DNA from: Arthrobotrys musiformis
Taxonomy: Eukaryota > Ascomycota > Orbiliomycetes > Orbiliales > Orbiliaceae
Reading direction: 5' to 3'
NCBI GenBank assembly: GCA_036971715.1
Contig: JAVHJL010000013.1
Coordinates: 1,488,001-1,552,000, forward strand
DNA: 64,000 nt
This document shows positions 37,721 to 51,001 of the stretch, piece after piece (position 1 is the first letter of the stretch; every line of letters starts with the position of its first letter). A program made the position numbers and the translations under genes. The notes beneath the pieces were generated by a model. It was given only the letters and a program-made list of their open reading frames with translations. It was not told the origin of the DNA and made no database searches.

Positions 37721-38324
37721 TGTAAGAAATCGTATAGTCAAGGTATCAAAATAATATACAAATGTCACAAAGCAAGAATAGTATACTAGTGTAAATACAT
37801 ATTAATATTTAAATTATTATTTAGTTTCTAAATATATAATAGTGGATGTAGTAGTTTAAATAGATAATAAAAAAAATAATAAAGTAAACTAAACAAAAGA
37901 TAAATCTGTAAAGTAAATATTCAGAAATATAATATTAAATAAAATAAAATATAAGACTATAAACTAAATATTTGGATATAAAATATTAAACTAAATAAAA
38001 AATAAATTTGAACTAAACATTTAAAAATATAAGATATTAGATTAAATATAAGTTACTTCTTAATAAATTAAAAGTTTATATAAAGTATAAGCTTAAATAA
38101 GCTTTCTACTATATATATTAAAATAATATTATTAATATTGTTTTCTAAATTCTAAAATCTAGATTTAGGTATTTTTTTATTTTGGGTCTATAAATTATAT
38201 TATATTATATAGTTTTTTTTTTAACTATAATATTACTTAAATATTTTCTATGGTTATTTTAAGGACTTTTTTAATTATTTGGATTTTTATTTAGAGTTTT
38301 TTTTATTAAATATACTTTATTATA
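37721..38324 (-). repeat. 3' LTR of the gypsy element
   Basis: 604 bp, reverse orientation, starting TGTAAGAAATCG on the plus strand (LTR 3' end reversed). It is homologous throughout to the solo LTR at 30928-31542, with dense C-to-T type changes. Confidence 0.85.
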
Positions 38325-41300
38325 TAATTTCCTTTTTTAGTATTAATATTTTATTAATATATTATTTTAATATTTAGTATAGAAGTAAATTTTTTATTTT
38401 ACTAATATTATTTACTAATCTTTAATAATATAAATTTTTAATAACTATTTTTTTATATAATTCTTAAAAACCTTGATTTTTTAAAATTTTGTTTTAAAAT
38501 ATTTAATTTTAGAATTTCTATTTTTATAATATTATAATTTTAAATATTTATTTTGGTAGAATTTTATATAAATTTATTGGTATTTTTGGTTTTTGAAGGT
38601 TTTATACTAAGTTTTTAATTATAATTTGTTATTTTATTGAATAATTAGTTTATTATAGTATTATTGTTTTAGTATTATTTATTTTTTTTGGTTTAAAAGT
38701 GTATTAGAGAAATTATTAGAAGATTATATTAAGTAATTTTAATTAGTTTTATTTATAAACAAAAAAATTCCTAATATAAATAAAAATATATAAATTTTAG
38801 TATTTAAGATTTAAATAGATTAAAGTCTAAAAATATTTTTTAGATAATATTAGGAGATTAAGGTTTTTTAATTAATTTATTTAATTTTATTATATTATAA
38901 AAAAGTAAAATTGTGAAATTAAAAAAGTTAGATAATAGGACTAGATTAATTAAAATAAGATTTATAGAAGTTATGGAATAGTTTTTAAGTATGAATAATA
39001 TTAAATATAGATTATTAAATAAATTTATTTTAATTTTTTTATTAAATAAAATATTAAAATTTATAGTAATATAATTATAAATCTAAGATTTTTTTAATTT
39101 TATATTTTTTTTTTATTTTTAGTTATAATTTTAGTTTAGAAAAGTATTTTTTAATATTATGTAAAATAAATTAGTATAGAAAATAAGATAGATTTTTATT
39201 AATAAAAAAATTTTAGTTTATATATTTATTTTTTTATAGATTTAAGAATTTAAAATAGTTTTTTTATTTTATTAAATAATTTAAAATAGAATTTGGTTAT
39301 TTTAATATTTTATATATTAAGTTAAATATAATTTTTTTTTTATATTTAGATATTAAATATTATTATTTATTTATTTATTTTTATTATATTTATATAATAT
39401 AATTGATTTTTATATATAAGATTTTTTATAAATTTAATATTTATTAAATAAATTTTATAATTTTTTAATTCTTAATAAATTTTTTAAATTTTTTAAATTT
39501 AAAAATAATTAGGTTTTAATTATAATTTATAATAAATAAAAAAATGCTAATAATGTTAAATATTTTATTATTATAAAAATATTTAATTAAAAATAATTAA
39601 TATAAGTTTTAAAAGATTATTTTATTATAATATTAATATATTTAGTTTAATTATTTATTTAAAAATAATAAATAGTATTAAATTAGTAATAAATTTTTAA
39701 TTAATTATTAATTTTATTTTAGAATTTATTAAGAAAAAAATTTTTTTTTTTGTTTAAAATAATTTTTTTTAAATAATTTATACAATTTTTAGATATTTTT
39801 TAAAAAAATTTTAATAAGTTTTTTGGTATTTAATTTTTTGATAATAGAAGTTAGATAGATTATTTTGAAAAATTTGTTAATAGTAATTAAGATAATATTA
39901 TATTTTTTTTTAATATTTAGAGTAATTACAGTAATTTTTATAATATGTTTTTTGAGGCTTTAATATATTTATATATGTAGTAATTATTAATATATTGGTT
40001 TATATTTTTTTGAATTCGTATTTATATATATTTTTTTAAAATTCGCTTTAATATTTTAGTTTTATTTGAGTATTTTATAATAAAGTGATTATAATATTAT
40101 TATAATATTTTTTATAGATTTTTTTATTATTAAGTATTATTTTTTTATTATTATAGTAGAATTTATTTTACTATTTTTTTATTTTTAAAAATTTTATTTT
40201 AAGATGTTGTTTATTTTTTTTTTAAAAAATTTTTATAATATTTTAAATATATAGATTTTTAAATATTATTATTTTTTAATTTTCTTATATTATTATTATA
40301 CTAATTTATTAGATTTTTTTAGGTAATATAAGTATTTTAATTTAATTTTTTATATACTTATTTTCCTTTTTTTGAGGAAGGTTTTTTAATCTTTTAATTA
40401 GTATATTAGCTTTAATATTAGTTTTTTTAAAAATAAAGAATATTTTAAAGTTAAATTAAAATAAATATTTTATTTATTTTATTTATTTTTATTTAAGAAG
40501 TTGTTTAATTATAAAATATTTTAGGTTTTTATATAAGAATATATACTTAAGTATAAATATTTATTAAATATTAATTTTATTTTTTAAATGTTTAAATTAT
40601 AAATAAAAGTTTTTTATTATAAATATTATAATTATGTTTTGTAAAGGTTATTTTTTTTGATTGATAAGTTATAAGATATTAAAATTTATTATTATATTTT
40701 TAAAAGAAGATTGTAGTATAGATAAAATTAAATATATTTATTTTTATTTATGTTTTTAATGCTGGGTTTTAATATTTTAATATTGGTTTAATATAAAAAA
40801 TTAATTTAAATACTTAAAAAATATTTTATTTTATTTTTTTTAATAAAATATTCTATTTTTTTTGGTTAAGTTATAAAAAAGTTTAATTATTTTTATATAA
40901 TTTTTTATAAATTGTTGATAAAAATTTATAAATTTTAAAAAAGACTATATTTTTTTGATAATTTTAAATTTTTTTTTTGGTTTTTTTTAATTAAATATAT
41001 TTTAGATTTTGGTTGGGTTTATTTTAATATTATTATTTTTAATAATATATTTTAAGAATTTAGTTTTTTTAGTAAAAAATTTATATTTAAAAAATTTAAT
41101 ATAGAATTTTATTTTTTATAGTATTTTAATAATTTATTTTATATATTAAATATGTTTTATTTATAAATTATTATAAATATAAATATTATTAAAATAGATT
41201 ATATAGAATTTACTTTAAAAAAATTGTATGATTTTATTAATATATATTTAAAAAGTAATAAAAATATTTGTTAAATTAAAATATATTATTTAAAATTTAA

Positions 41301-43536
41301 AATATTTATATTAAATATAGAAAAAAAAAATTTTTTTTATTTTTTTTTAATTATTTTAATATAATTATATATACTATAAATATTTAATTATATAAAATAT
41401 TTAGTTTTTTTGAAATAATTCAAAATTTTATTAATTTAAAATAAAAAATATTAGTTTTTAATAATAATAATATTAAATTTTTTTTAGTTTATATAGAATT
41501 ATAAGTTACTATTTTTTTTTAGAATAAAAAAAATTAATATTTTTTATAAACTATTAAATTTTTTAATAAATTTTTTAATTATATATTTATTAATTTATAT
41601 TTTTAAAATTTTAAGATATTTTTTATTTATTAATTATATAAGTTTTAAATTAATTTGATATTTAAAAAAGTAAAATTTTATATATATATATATATTTTTT
41701 TATAATAGTAGAATATTTTTTTTTTTTTTAAAAAAACTTTTAATAGATTTTAAAATTTTTTAAGAACTTTAAAAAATTTTTAATTTAGATTTTATTTATA
41801 TTATTTATTTCCTTTTTTTTTTTTAATTTATGAATGATGAATATAGGTTTTTATTTTATAATTCATTTAAAAACTTCAATATTTATAATAGTAATTTTAA
41901 ATGAGTAGTTTATGTGTATTTAATTATTTTCTTAATTAATATAAATATTATATTTTTTATATTATAATTTTCTTAGATTTAAGAGTTTGATAATATTAAT
42001 AATTTTTTTGTGGTATTAAATTTTCATTTTAAATTAAGTTATTTTCTTAATTAGTTTTTTTATCTTATTAAAATATTTTATAAATTTAGAAATTTTTTTA
42101 AAATAAAATAAAAAATCATTTTTAATTATAAACTTATAATTTATATATATTCCTATATCATTACTATCTAAATATATAAAGATATTAATAAAGTTTTAAA
42201 AATAAAAATATAAAATAATAAAGATTTTAATATATAATTTAAATAGTATTTTATTATCTTTAAGATTTAAATAAAAATATTAATTTTAAAATATAAAAAA
42301 AATTTAAAAATTTTTCAAAATCTTTAAATACTTAAAATAATAATAAATTTTCTATTTTGCTATATATCATATTTTATAATTAAATAATATCTTTTTCTGA
42401 TTTTTTTTTAGCATTTGTTTAATAATATCTTATAATAAATACTATTTTATTTTAGACTTCTTTATAAATTAGATTATAGATATTTTAATCCCTTATTATA
42501 TAAAAATTATAGAAAATTTGTTTGTTAAAACTTCTTTAAGATCTTTTATTTGAGTAATTATTAGTAAAATAATTGTTTTTTTTACAATATAAATATAATT
42601 TTTAAATTTATTATTAATTTTTTTCTTTCTAAATTAGGTATCTTCTGATATTATTTATAAACTAATTTATAAGTTTAAATTTAAAATAATAATTTTTTTA
42701 TATTTATAATATTAAATTGCTAGATTTAGTAAATATTTTAAATATTAAAATAATAATAATAATTTTTTTTTTTTCTAAAATCTAATATTTATAAAATTTT
42801 AAAATTTTTTTTTATATCTAAAATTTGCTAATTATTATTAAAATGTTGACAAATGATAATAAAATTATTAAAATTTTTAAAAAGAATGTTTTTAGTAATT
42901 AAAAATTCTTTAATTTTGATATATAATCTATATTTTAAATAAGCAATTTAGGTAATATTATTATAATTAAACTTTTTTATGAAATATTTGAATTTTATGA
43001 GATAAAAATTTATTGATTTATTTAAAATTTTATAATTTTTATTTAATTATTCTTATAAAATTAAAATTATTAAAAATTTTTTCTAATCATATAATAAACT
43101 TGGTATACATATCCCAATTTTAGGTTTTATTATCTATATTATATTTATTAAAAACTAGTTTTACTGGATTTCCTTTAAAAAAAACTAATAATATATATTA
43201 TCTTTTTTTTTAAATATAATAAATTTAATAATTTTTTTTTTATATTTATTATTAAATTATATTAAAAAGTTTTTTAATTTATATAACTTAGTAATATTAT
43301 TAAAAAAATCAAAATCTAAAAATTTAATAATTAAAATTATTATTAATATTATTACTAATATACTATTCTAAAAATATTTAAAAATTACCATTATAATTTT
43401 AATTTATTCAATAATAAAATCTAATAAAACAATAACTAAAAATTCTTTTATAATATTTTTTCTTTTAGTATTTTTATCTATAAAAACAAATATAAATATT
43501 TAAATATTAAATTAATAAAATTATAAAATAACAAAA
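38325..43536 (-). pseudogene. Degraded gag-pol of the gypsy element
   Basis: No frame longer than a few dozen codons is open. Reading the minus strand through stops, the end of RNase H is still visible at about 40475-40370: a Y-rich strand then a TNIKANIL-like relic of the usual N-x-KAD-x-L motif. Integrase follows, where ILITINKFFKIIYLT near 39900-39860 resembles the ILVTIDRFSKM strand of gypsy integrases. The order RT-RNase H then integrase along the element supports Ty3/gypsy rather than copia. C is nearly absent from the plus strand. Confidence 0.65.
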
Positions 43537-43600
43537 TATAAGAAATTATATAAAAATTAATCAAAATATTAAAATAATATACAAATATTATAAAATAAGA

Positions 43601-43615
43601 ATAATATACTAATAT
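43601..43615. repeat. 15-bp target site duplication of LINE C (left copy)
   Basis: ATAATATACTAATAT here is repeated exactly at 49374-49388 on the other side of LINE C. Confidence 0.9.
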
Positions 43616-43931
43616 TATTATTATTATTATTATTTATCATACACGCATGCAACCTTTCGGTTATGGCGGAATGAAGGAAAAGAAATTAAAATACATGATT
43701 TTCGCTCCTCATTAAAAATGAAAACTACATAAAATCATTTTTTATTTTTGTTTTTTGTTTTTATTTTTATTTTTGTTTTTTGTTTTTTGAGGTTCCTTCT
43801 AACCCTTTTTGTCTCTTTCTTCTTTTTTCCCATTAAAAGAACAATGTCGTATATCTGTTGTTCTTACCCATCCACTTTGATGTAATATTAAAATGATATA
43901 TCTCATTTCCGGAACCTTTTCATTCATTTTT

Positions 43932-46900
43932 TCAAACTTCCAGATTTCCCCATCCTGTGAAATAATCATTTTTAGGATTTTTATTGCATTTTCTTTTTGC
44001 AATATTTGTTTTATTTAGGAACTCTTCCAAAAAGATCATACCTTCATTATTAAATAATAAAAAGTAATAATCTAATTATTTATTAGCTTTTTTGAGTTTC
44101 CTTTTTAACACCTCTCTCTCTTCATTATAGATTTTGCATTCCATAATTAAGTGTTTTGGTATTTAAGGCTTATTTCTGCATATACAGTTTTTATTTAAAA
44201 TTCCAGAATTTGGAATTTTATATAAATAACTGTTAAAATACCCATGCCTAGTTTTTAGTTACGTTAAAGAAGAAACAAAATTATTACTAAACTTAGTAAA
44301 TATCTTATTTCTTTTTAATTTTGGTTTATTAATATAATTTGGCTTGTTTTTTTATTTTTTATATTTTTCTTTCTATTCTAGTAAGTCCTTTTCTTTAATT
44401 TTTCTTTTTAAATAGGCGAAGGACTTGAATAAGCTTTTCTTTTTTATTTTTGCAGTTTCCTTAGCTAAGTAATCTACCTTTTCATTTCTAATAACTTCAG
44501 AGTGATTTGGGACCTATTTTATAAATATATTAATATTTTTAGAATTTAATTCATTTGTTATATCCCAAATTTCTGAAGTTGTCTTTTGACCAGGCCCTAA
44601 ATTTAGGTTTTGTAACCTTTTTATTGTAGCTTGGTTATCAATGAAGAAATAAATATTCTTTACTTCTTTATTTTTATTAATTACTTTAAAGGATTTTTCG
44701 AATTCTTTCCTTAAAGCAATTAATTCTGTATCATATATCTCCATACTTTTTTCTAAATTAAAATAAATTTCGAAAATAGATTTATTATCTATTTTTTTAT
44801 AAATTCCAGCTTCTAAGGATTTTTCTTTTTTATTTTTATTATTCTTTTTTTTATTATTTTTATTTTCTATTTCCAGCATAAAACTGTTTGTATAAATAAG
44901 TAAGTTTTTCCTAGAATTTAATTCAACTTCTTTTTTATTTTTATAATTTTCTACTTCTAAGTCCTTAAATACATTATTTATAAAGAAATTAATTTTATTT
45001 TCAATCCAAGATAAATTGAATTTTATATTTAATTCCTCAATTTTTATATATAAATTTATCAAGAAATTAATTCTTGATAGTATTCTATCCAGTGTAAAGG
45101 CATATTTTTTTTTGTCTTCTTCTTTTTTATTTTCATTTTATTTTAAATAAGGTCCCAATCCTATTTCCTCTCTTCCAAAATTAAATTCTAATGGAAATAA
45201 CTCTGAAAATCTCTTTTTTATTAGATGATTTTTATTAAAAAAAAAAAATCTTAAAGCATACCTTCTTTATATCCCATTTAATCTTATTTCTAATAGTAAA
45301 ATAGAGGCCTCAACTTCCAATATATTTATTAAAATTATTTTAAAGCCTCCTATTATTTTTCTCAACATCTTATTTTAAATTAATTTAAATTCTTTCAAAA
45401 CATTTTGTTGTTTTTGGTTTTTCCACCATATTTCAAACCCATAATCAAAAATAGAATAAACGCAGTTTTTATACAATTATATTATCACTTTAATTTTAAA
45501 TCCTTTTTCTAAATTAGCAAATACCTTAATAAAATTTAAAATTTTATTTACTACACTTATTTTTATGTTAATATAATATTTAAAATTTAATCTCATATCA
45601 AAATATATACCTAACCACCTTATATTATTAATAGATTTTATTATTATACCATTTAATAGCTCAATATTTAATTCCCCAAATTCATTTTTCTTTTTTAAAT
45701 TTATTTTAAAATAAATTAGCTCTGATTTTATATCATCAAAAACTACTGTATTATCTACAACCCAATTAAAGGCTATTTTTGCAATTTCTTCTAATTCATA
45801 TATATTTGTTTCTATTTTTTTATTAATTGCAATTAACGCCAAATCATCTATATAAGATAGTTTAATAATAGAAAGCATTTTTTATTCTAATAAATTAAAT
45901 AATGGTATTAAATATAATAAAAAAAGAATTAAAAATATTAAAAAACCTTATAATATTCCAGTTTCAACTAATTTTAATTTTTCTACTTGTCCATCAAAGG
46001 CCAATTTAATTAATCTTTTAAACATAAAATTATTAATCCACAAAATTAATTATTTAAAAAACTTCATATCTTCTAAAGTATTAATTAACCTTTCCTTTAA
46101 AACATTATCAAAAGCCCCTTTAACATCTAAAAATAAAATAGAGGTTTTTAACTTTTCTGAATTAGCCATTTCTATATCATAAATTAATAACAAAGCTACA
46201 TCAATTGCAGATTTTTGTTTTCTACCTCCAATTTATTCTAAATTTAGAATTTTATTAGTTTTTAATAAAAAAGCTATTCTTCTTACTATTATTTTTTCTG
46301 ATATTTTTCCTAAACAATTTAAGAAACTAATAATTCTGTAAGTTTTTGGAATATTATAATCCAGTTTATTTGGTTTAGGTAAAATTACCCTAATTGCTTC
46401 TCTGAAGCATATTAGATAATACCCATAATTTAATAATTATTTAAATAAATCATTAAATTTTCCCAATATAATTTTGTAAGCCCTTTTTAAACATAAAAAA
46501 TTAATTCCATCTGATCCTAGTGCTTTTTTAAAATTAAATAAAAAAATGGCTTCTTTGATTTTACTATCTTTTATCTTTTTCTATTTTATTAACTTTTTAT
46601 TAATTATTATTTCCACTGGTAACAGTAAATTTATTATTTTTATATAATTTGGTGGTTTTGGAAATAACACCTTTCTTAATATTTTTGCCTTATTTTCAAA
46701 ATTAAGGGCATTCCTATCCTCATAAATTAGATTTAGCATTTTTTGGATTTTTCTAAATTTAGAAAAATTAAGCACTAGGAATATTTCTTTGTTTTTTGCA
46801 TTTTCTAGAAAATTAGTCCAGAATTTCTCCTTAAAAAATCTAATTTCTTTAAAATATTTATTCCTTTTAATTTTAAATAATTCCCAATTTTATTAAATCC

Positions 46901-47969
46901 TATTTAATTTTTATGTCCTTTTTTATTACAACATCTCTTTTCTTATTTTTTCAATTTCCTCATTCCACTAAATTTTTAATTTTGGTATTATTTTTAAAAT
47001 TAATATAGATCTTTCTACTACCAAAATTATATTTTTTTAAAAAAAAAATGTTGCAATTTTTAAATTATTTTTTAAATCTTCTCTTTTTTTATAAAATAAA
47101 AAAAGGCGATCTTTCCATAAATTATTTTTATCTAGATTTTTATTTAAACTTAATAATTTTTTTTCGAAGTTTTCCCAATTAATTTTATTCTAATTAAATT
47201 TATTAATTAACAAAAAATTGTTTATTAAGTCATTTTCTTTTGGTTTTATTTTAATTAAGATTACTTTATAATTTGATCCTATATCAATTTTTTTATTTAT
47301 TTTCCAATCCATAATTAATTCTTTTAAATTAATGGTTGCAAAAAATAGGTCAATGATTAAGGATTCAGATTTATTATTTTTCTTAACATTATAATAAATT
47401 AGTATACCATTTTTATTTATTAATTATAGATTTTTATCTTTGATCAATTCTATTATTTTTCCTACTTTTAAATTAAATTTAATTTTAGGGTTCCATAAAG
47501 AATAATAAGCATTAAAATCTCCAATTAATAATATTTTTTTGATACAGTAATCTTTAATCTTATTAAAAAGTCAATTTACTATATATTCACCATTTTCCAT
47601 ATTTTATTATTTTTCATTATAAATATTAATAAATCTAATTTCCCCAAATTTATTTAATTTAAAATCAATTATCTAGCAATCCTCATCTTTAATTAAATCT
47701 TCCCAATTTATGATCTCGTAAAATAAATTCTTTTTTATAAAAGTAATTACCCTATTTCAATTTTTGTTAATTTCATTAGTTTTTAGGTTTAAAAAAATTA
47801 ATTTAAACCCTAAATATATAATTATAATATTTTCCTTTAAAAACCACAGTTCTTATAGGAAAATTAAATCCATATTATCATAAATTAATACAAAGTTTAA
47901 GATTAACTACATTATATTTGTAAATCTTCTACAATTATATTATATTATTTTTAAAATATCCCTATTCAT
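43932..47969 (-). pseudogene. LINE C ORF2 remnant (endonuclease-RT-RNase H)
   Basis: It corresponds to the 1345-codon ORF2 frame. Stretches still open include RNase H (44514-45062, with ALRKEFEKSF and the TTSEIWDI block) and RT (45477-45878, with SYIDDLALIA). Many G-to-A changes on the coding strand have created stops (for example Trp codons lost), so it is not functional. Confidence 0.85.
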
Positions 47970-49122
47970 TTAAAATAATATTTTGTTTTTTATTTTTAGG
48001 ACATAAGGAATTTTTTGCCCCATATTCTCCTCCACAATTAATGCATTTATATTTTATATAATCACAAGACTTTTTATTTTCCTAGCATATATTACACAAA
48101 TAATTAATTATTTTGTGTTTTCCAGCACAAATTTCGCAGACTGATTCATTTCTGTAATTTAATGCATAGTAGCCAGTTTTTTAACAATTTATACATCTAT
48201 TGTTTTTAGAGAATTTAATATATTTTTCTATTTTAAATTTTTCACCTCTTAGAAAAATATATCCTCTATTTTATATTTCTATTACCTCCATTTTTATTTT
48301 TATGGCAATTACTATAGAAGAGAATTTTTTCCCTTTTAATTTTTCCTCCTTAATCAACCATCTCAGATTATTAACCAATTTAATTATGTTATCTATTTCC
48401 ACCTCTTTTTTGAGATCTTCCATTTTTTGATCTCTAGAAATCCCATGTACAACTAAGAACCCCCAACTCTCTATTTTAAAAGGTCTTTATATGTATTCAT
48501 CTATTTTAATAAGTTCTTGATAAATTTCTTTTTTATATTCCAGAATATTTTTTTTTTTGGTATTCTCATGGGTAATCAAAATTAGATTTCCTTTTAGATT
48601 TAGAAAAATCCCAGAAATAATTAATTCTAGGTTGTTAGACTTCTCTTTGAGAATTTTATTTATTTTTTCTCTAAAGACATTTGGTTTTTGGGTGGGAGGT
48701 TCCATAATATTTCTGAAAATAATTAACCTTCATTAGTTAATTGATATTTTTGAATTTTGTGGATTTTATAGATTTTGTAGATTTTGCGTTTTATGCGTTT
48801 TTTGGTGTTTTTGGGTTATTTCCTGTTTTTTTGGTGTTTTTGATGTTTTCTGGGCGATTTGAGCGTATATCTTTTTTATATTATTTCTCTCCAACTCTCT
48901 TATTTCCTGCTTTAGGTCTTCTACCTCCTGTACTCTTTCTTTTAAAAGGTCATTCAACCTTTTAATTTCCAGAAAAAAATCTTCTCTATTTATTTCTTCC
49001 CTTAAATCAATTGTATTTACTGATACCTATCTTCTCTGTCTTTTTTTGTGGTGAATAGGTTTAAAACCCTGTATCACTAATACTAGTTCATCCAAAGATA
49101 AACTAGTTGGTATATTCTCCAT
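47962..49122 (-). pseudogene. LINE C ORF1 remnant (gag-like)
   Basis: The start ATG is preserved at 49122 (ENIPTSLSLDELVL), but several in-frame stops follow. Longer readable parts are 48487-48705 and 48766-48957. It overlaps the ORF2 start by 8 bp, as in copy E. Confidence 0.8.
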
Positions 49123-50986
49123 TTTTAAAACTAACCTTTAAAAGGTTTAGTTTAAATTAAGCGAGAAACTCTTTTTTTGTGTGGTAGACGATCGCAAATA
49201 TTTTTATATTTTTATGTCGTGATTATTTTCTATCGGTCTTTGTATGCTTTTTTACTTTGTAGTGTTTTTGATCAATTTTTTCCGCTCTTTCGATTGGTGT
49301 ACTTTTATTTGGTTTTGGATACTCCGTTCAAAAGTTATGGGGGGGTCGGTATTTTCGAAGTTCGTTTTTTTAGATAATATACTAATATAAATGCAAATTA
49401 ATATTTAAATTATTACTTAATTTTTAAATATATAACATAACAGTTTAAATAAACAATTAATAAAAAAAATAATAAAATAAATTAAACAAAAAATAAATCT
49501 ATAAAATAAACATTTAAAAATAAAATATTAAACTAAATAGAATATAAAACTATAAACTAAACATTTAAACATAAAATATTAAATTAAACAAAAAATAAAT
49601 CTAAACTAAACATTCAAAAATACAAAATACTAAACTAAACATAAATTACTTCTTAATAAATTAAAAATCTATATAAAACATAAGCTTAAACTTTTTATAT
49701 CACACACTAAAATAACATTATTAATATTATTCTTTAAATTCTAAAATCTAAATCTAGATACTTTCTTATTCTAAATCTATAAATTATATTACATTATATA
49801 GTTTTTCTTTTAACTACAATATTACCTAAATATTTCTTATGATCATTCTAAGGGCTTCTCCAGTTACTTAAATTTCTACTTGGAATTCTTTTTGCTGGGT
49901 ATGTTTTGTTACAAGTATATTAAGTTTATTTATTAATTATAAATTTTTATTTTTAATCAATTTTATTATTTTTTTATTTTTAAATTAAATTTAATTTTAA
50001 AATTTTATAAAAAGTAATAAGTATTAAAATTTTTAATTAATAATACTATTTTTTTAGTATAATAATTTTTAATTTTATTAAAGAGTTGATTTACTATATA
50101 TTTATTATTTTTTATATTTTATTATTTTTTGTTGTAGATATTAATAAATTTGATTTCTTTAAATTTATTTAATTTAAAATTAATTAATTAGTAGTTTTTG
50201 TTTTTAATTAAATCTTTTTAATTTATAATTTTATAAAATAAATTCTTTTTTATAAAGTACTTACCTTATTTTAATTTTTATTAATTTTTGGATTTAAAAA
50301 AATTAATTAAAATTTTAAATATATTATTTTCCTTTAAAAACCAAAATTCTTATAAAAAAAAATTAAATCTATATTATTATAAATTAATATAAAATTTAAA
50401 ATTAACTATATTATATTTATAAATCTTTTACAATTATATTATATTATTTTTAAAATATTATTATTTATTTAAAATAATATTTCATTATTTTTTGTTTTTA
50501 AAATATAAAAAAGTTTTTACTTTATATTCTCCACTACAATTAATATATTTATATTTTATATAATTATAAAACTTTTATTTTTCTAACATATATTACACAA
50601 ATAATTAATTATTTTGTGTTTTTTAATATAAATTTTACAAACTAATTTATTTTTATAATTTAATACATAATAATTTATTTTTTAATAATTTGTATATTTA
50701 TTATTTTTAAAAAATTTTATATATTTTTTTATTTTAAATTTTTTATTTTTTAAAAAAATATATTTTTTATTTTATATTTTTATTACTTCTATTTTTATTT
50801 TTATAGTATTATAAAAGAGAACTTTTTCCCTTCTAGTTTTTTTTTTTAATTAATTATTTTGGATTTTTAATTAATTTAATTATATTATTTGTTTTTATTT
50901 CTTTTTTAAAATCTTTTATTTTTTGATCTCTAGAAATCCCATATATAATTAAAAAATTTTAACTTTCTATTTTAAAAGATTTTTAT

Positions 50987-51001
50987 ATATATTCATTTAT
51001 T
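50987..51001. repeat. 15-bp target site duplication of the SINE (left copy)
   Basis: ATATATTCATTTATT here and at 51811-51825. The single-copy site is seen in the equivalent place of LINE C and D ORF1 (ATGTATTCATCTATT near 48494, ATATATTCATCTATT near 56759). Confidence 0.9.

Larger units (their letters stand above)
43616..49373 (-). mobile_element. LINE copy C, full length (5.76 kb)
   Basis: A Tad/I-like LINE: (TAA)n tail on the left, shared 3' block at 43645-43670, ORF2, ORF1, then the 5' UTR ending at 49373 with the family's 5' terminus (ACGAACTTCGAAAATACC on the minus strand). Flanked by a perfect 15-bp duplication and the same length as copy D. Moderately RIP-mutated, less than LINE B and the gypsy element that carry it, which fits its later arrival. 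Confidence 0.92.
37721..49913 (-). mobile_element. Ty3/gypsy LTR retrotransposon, RIP-degraded, hosting LINE C
   Basis: On the minus strand the 5' LTR is 49913-49389 plus 43615-43537 (604 bp in total, split by LINE C), and the 3' LTR is 38324-37721 (604 bp). The internal region is 38325-43536, about 5.2 kb. A purine tract (AAAAAAGGAAA on the element strand, 38327-38340) abuts the 3' LTR, as expected for a polypurine primer. The element without the LINE is about 6.4 kb. No open coding frame survives. Confidence 0.85.
43537..49913 (-). repeat. 5' LTR of the gypsy element, interrupted by LINE C
   Basis: The pieces 43537-43615 and 49389-49913 add up to 604 bp, exactly the length of the other LTR once the duplicated 15 bp is counted once. 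It ends TTTTGTTACA at 49913. Confidence 0.85.
37716..49918 (-). repeat. 5-bp target site duplication AGTAT around the gypsy element
   Basis: AGTAT at 37716-37720 and 49914-49918, immediately outside the two LTR ends. In the uninterrupted LINE D the site occurs once (near 55672), which confirms the duplication. Confidence 0.85.
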
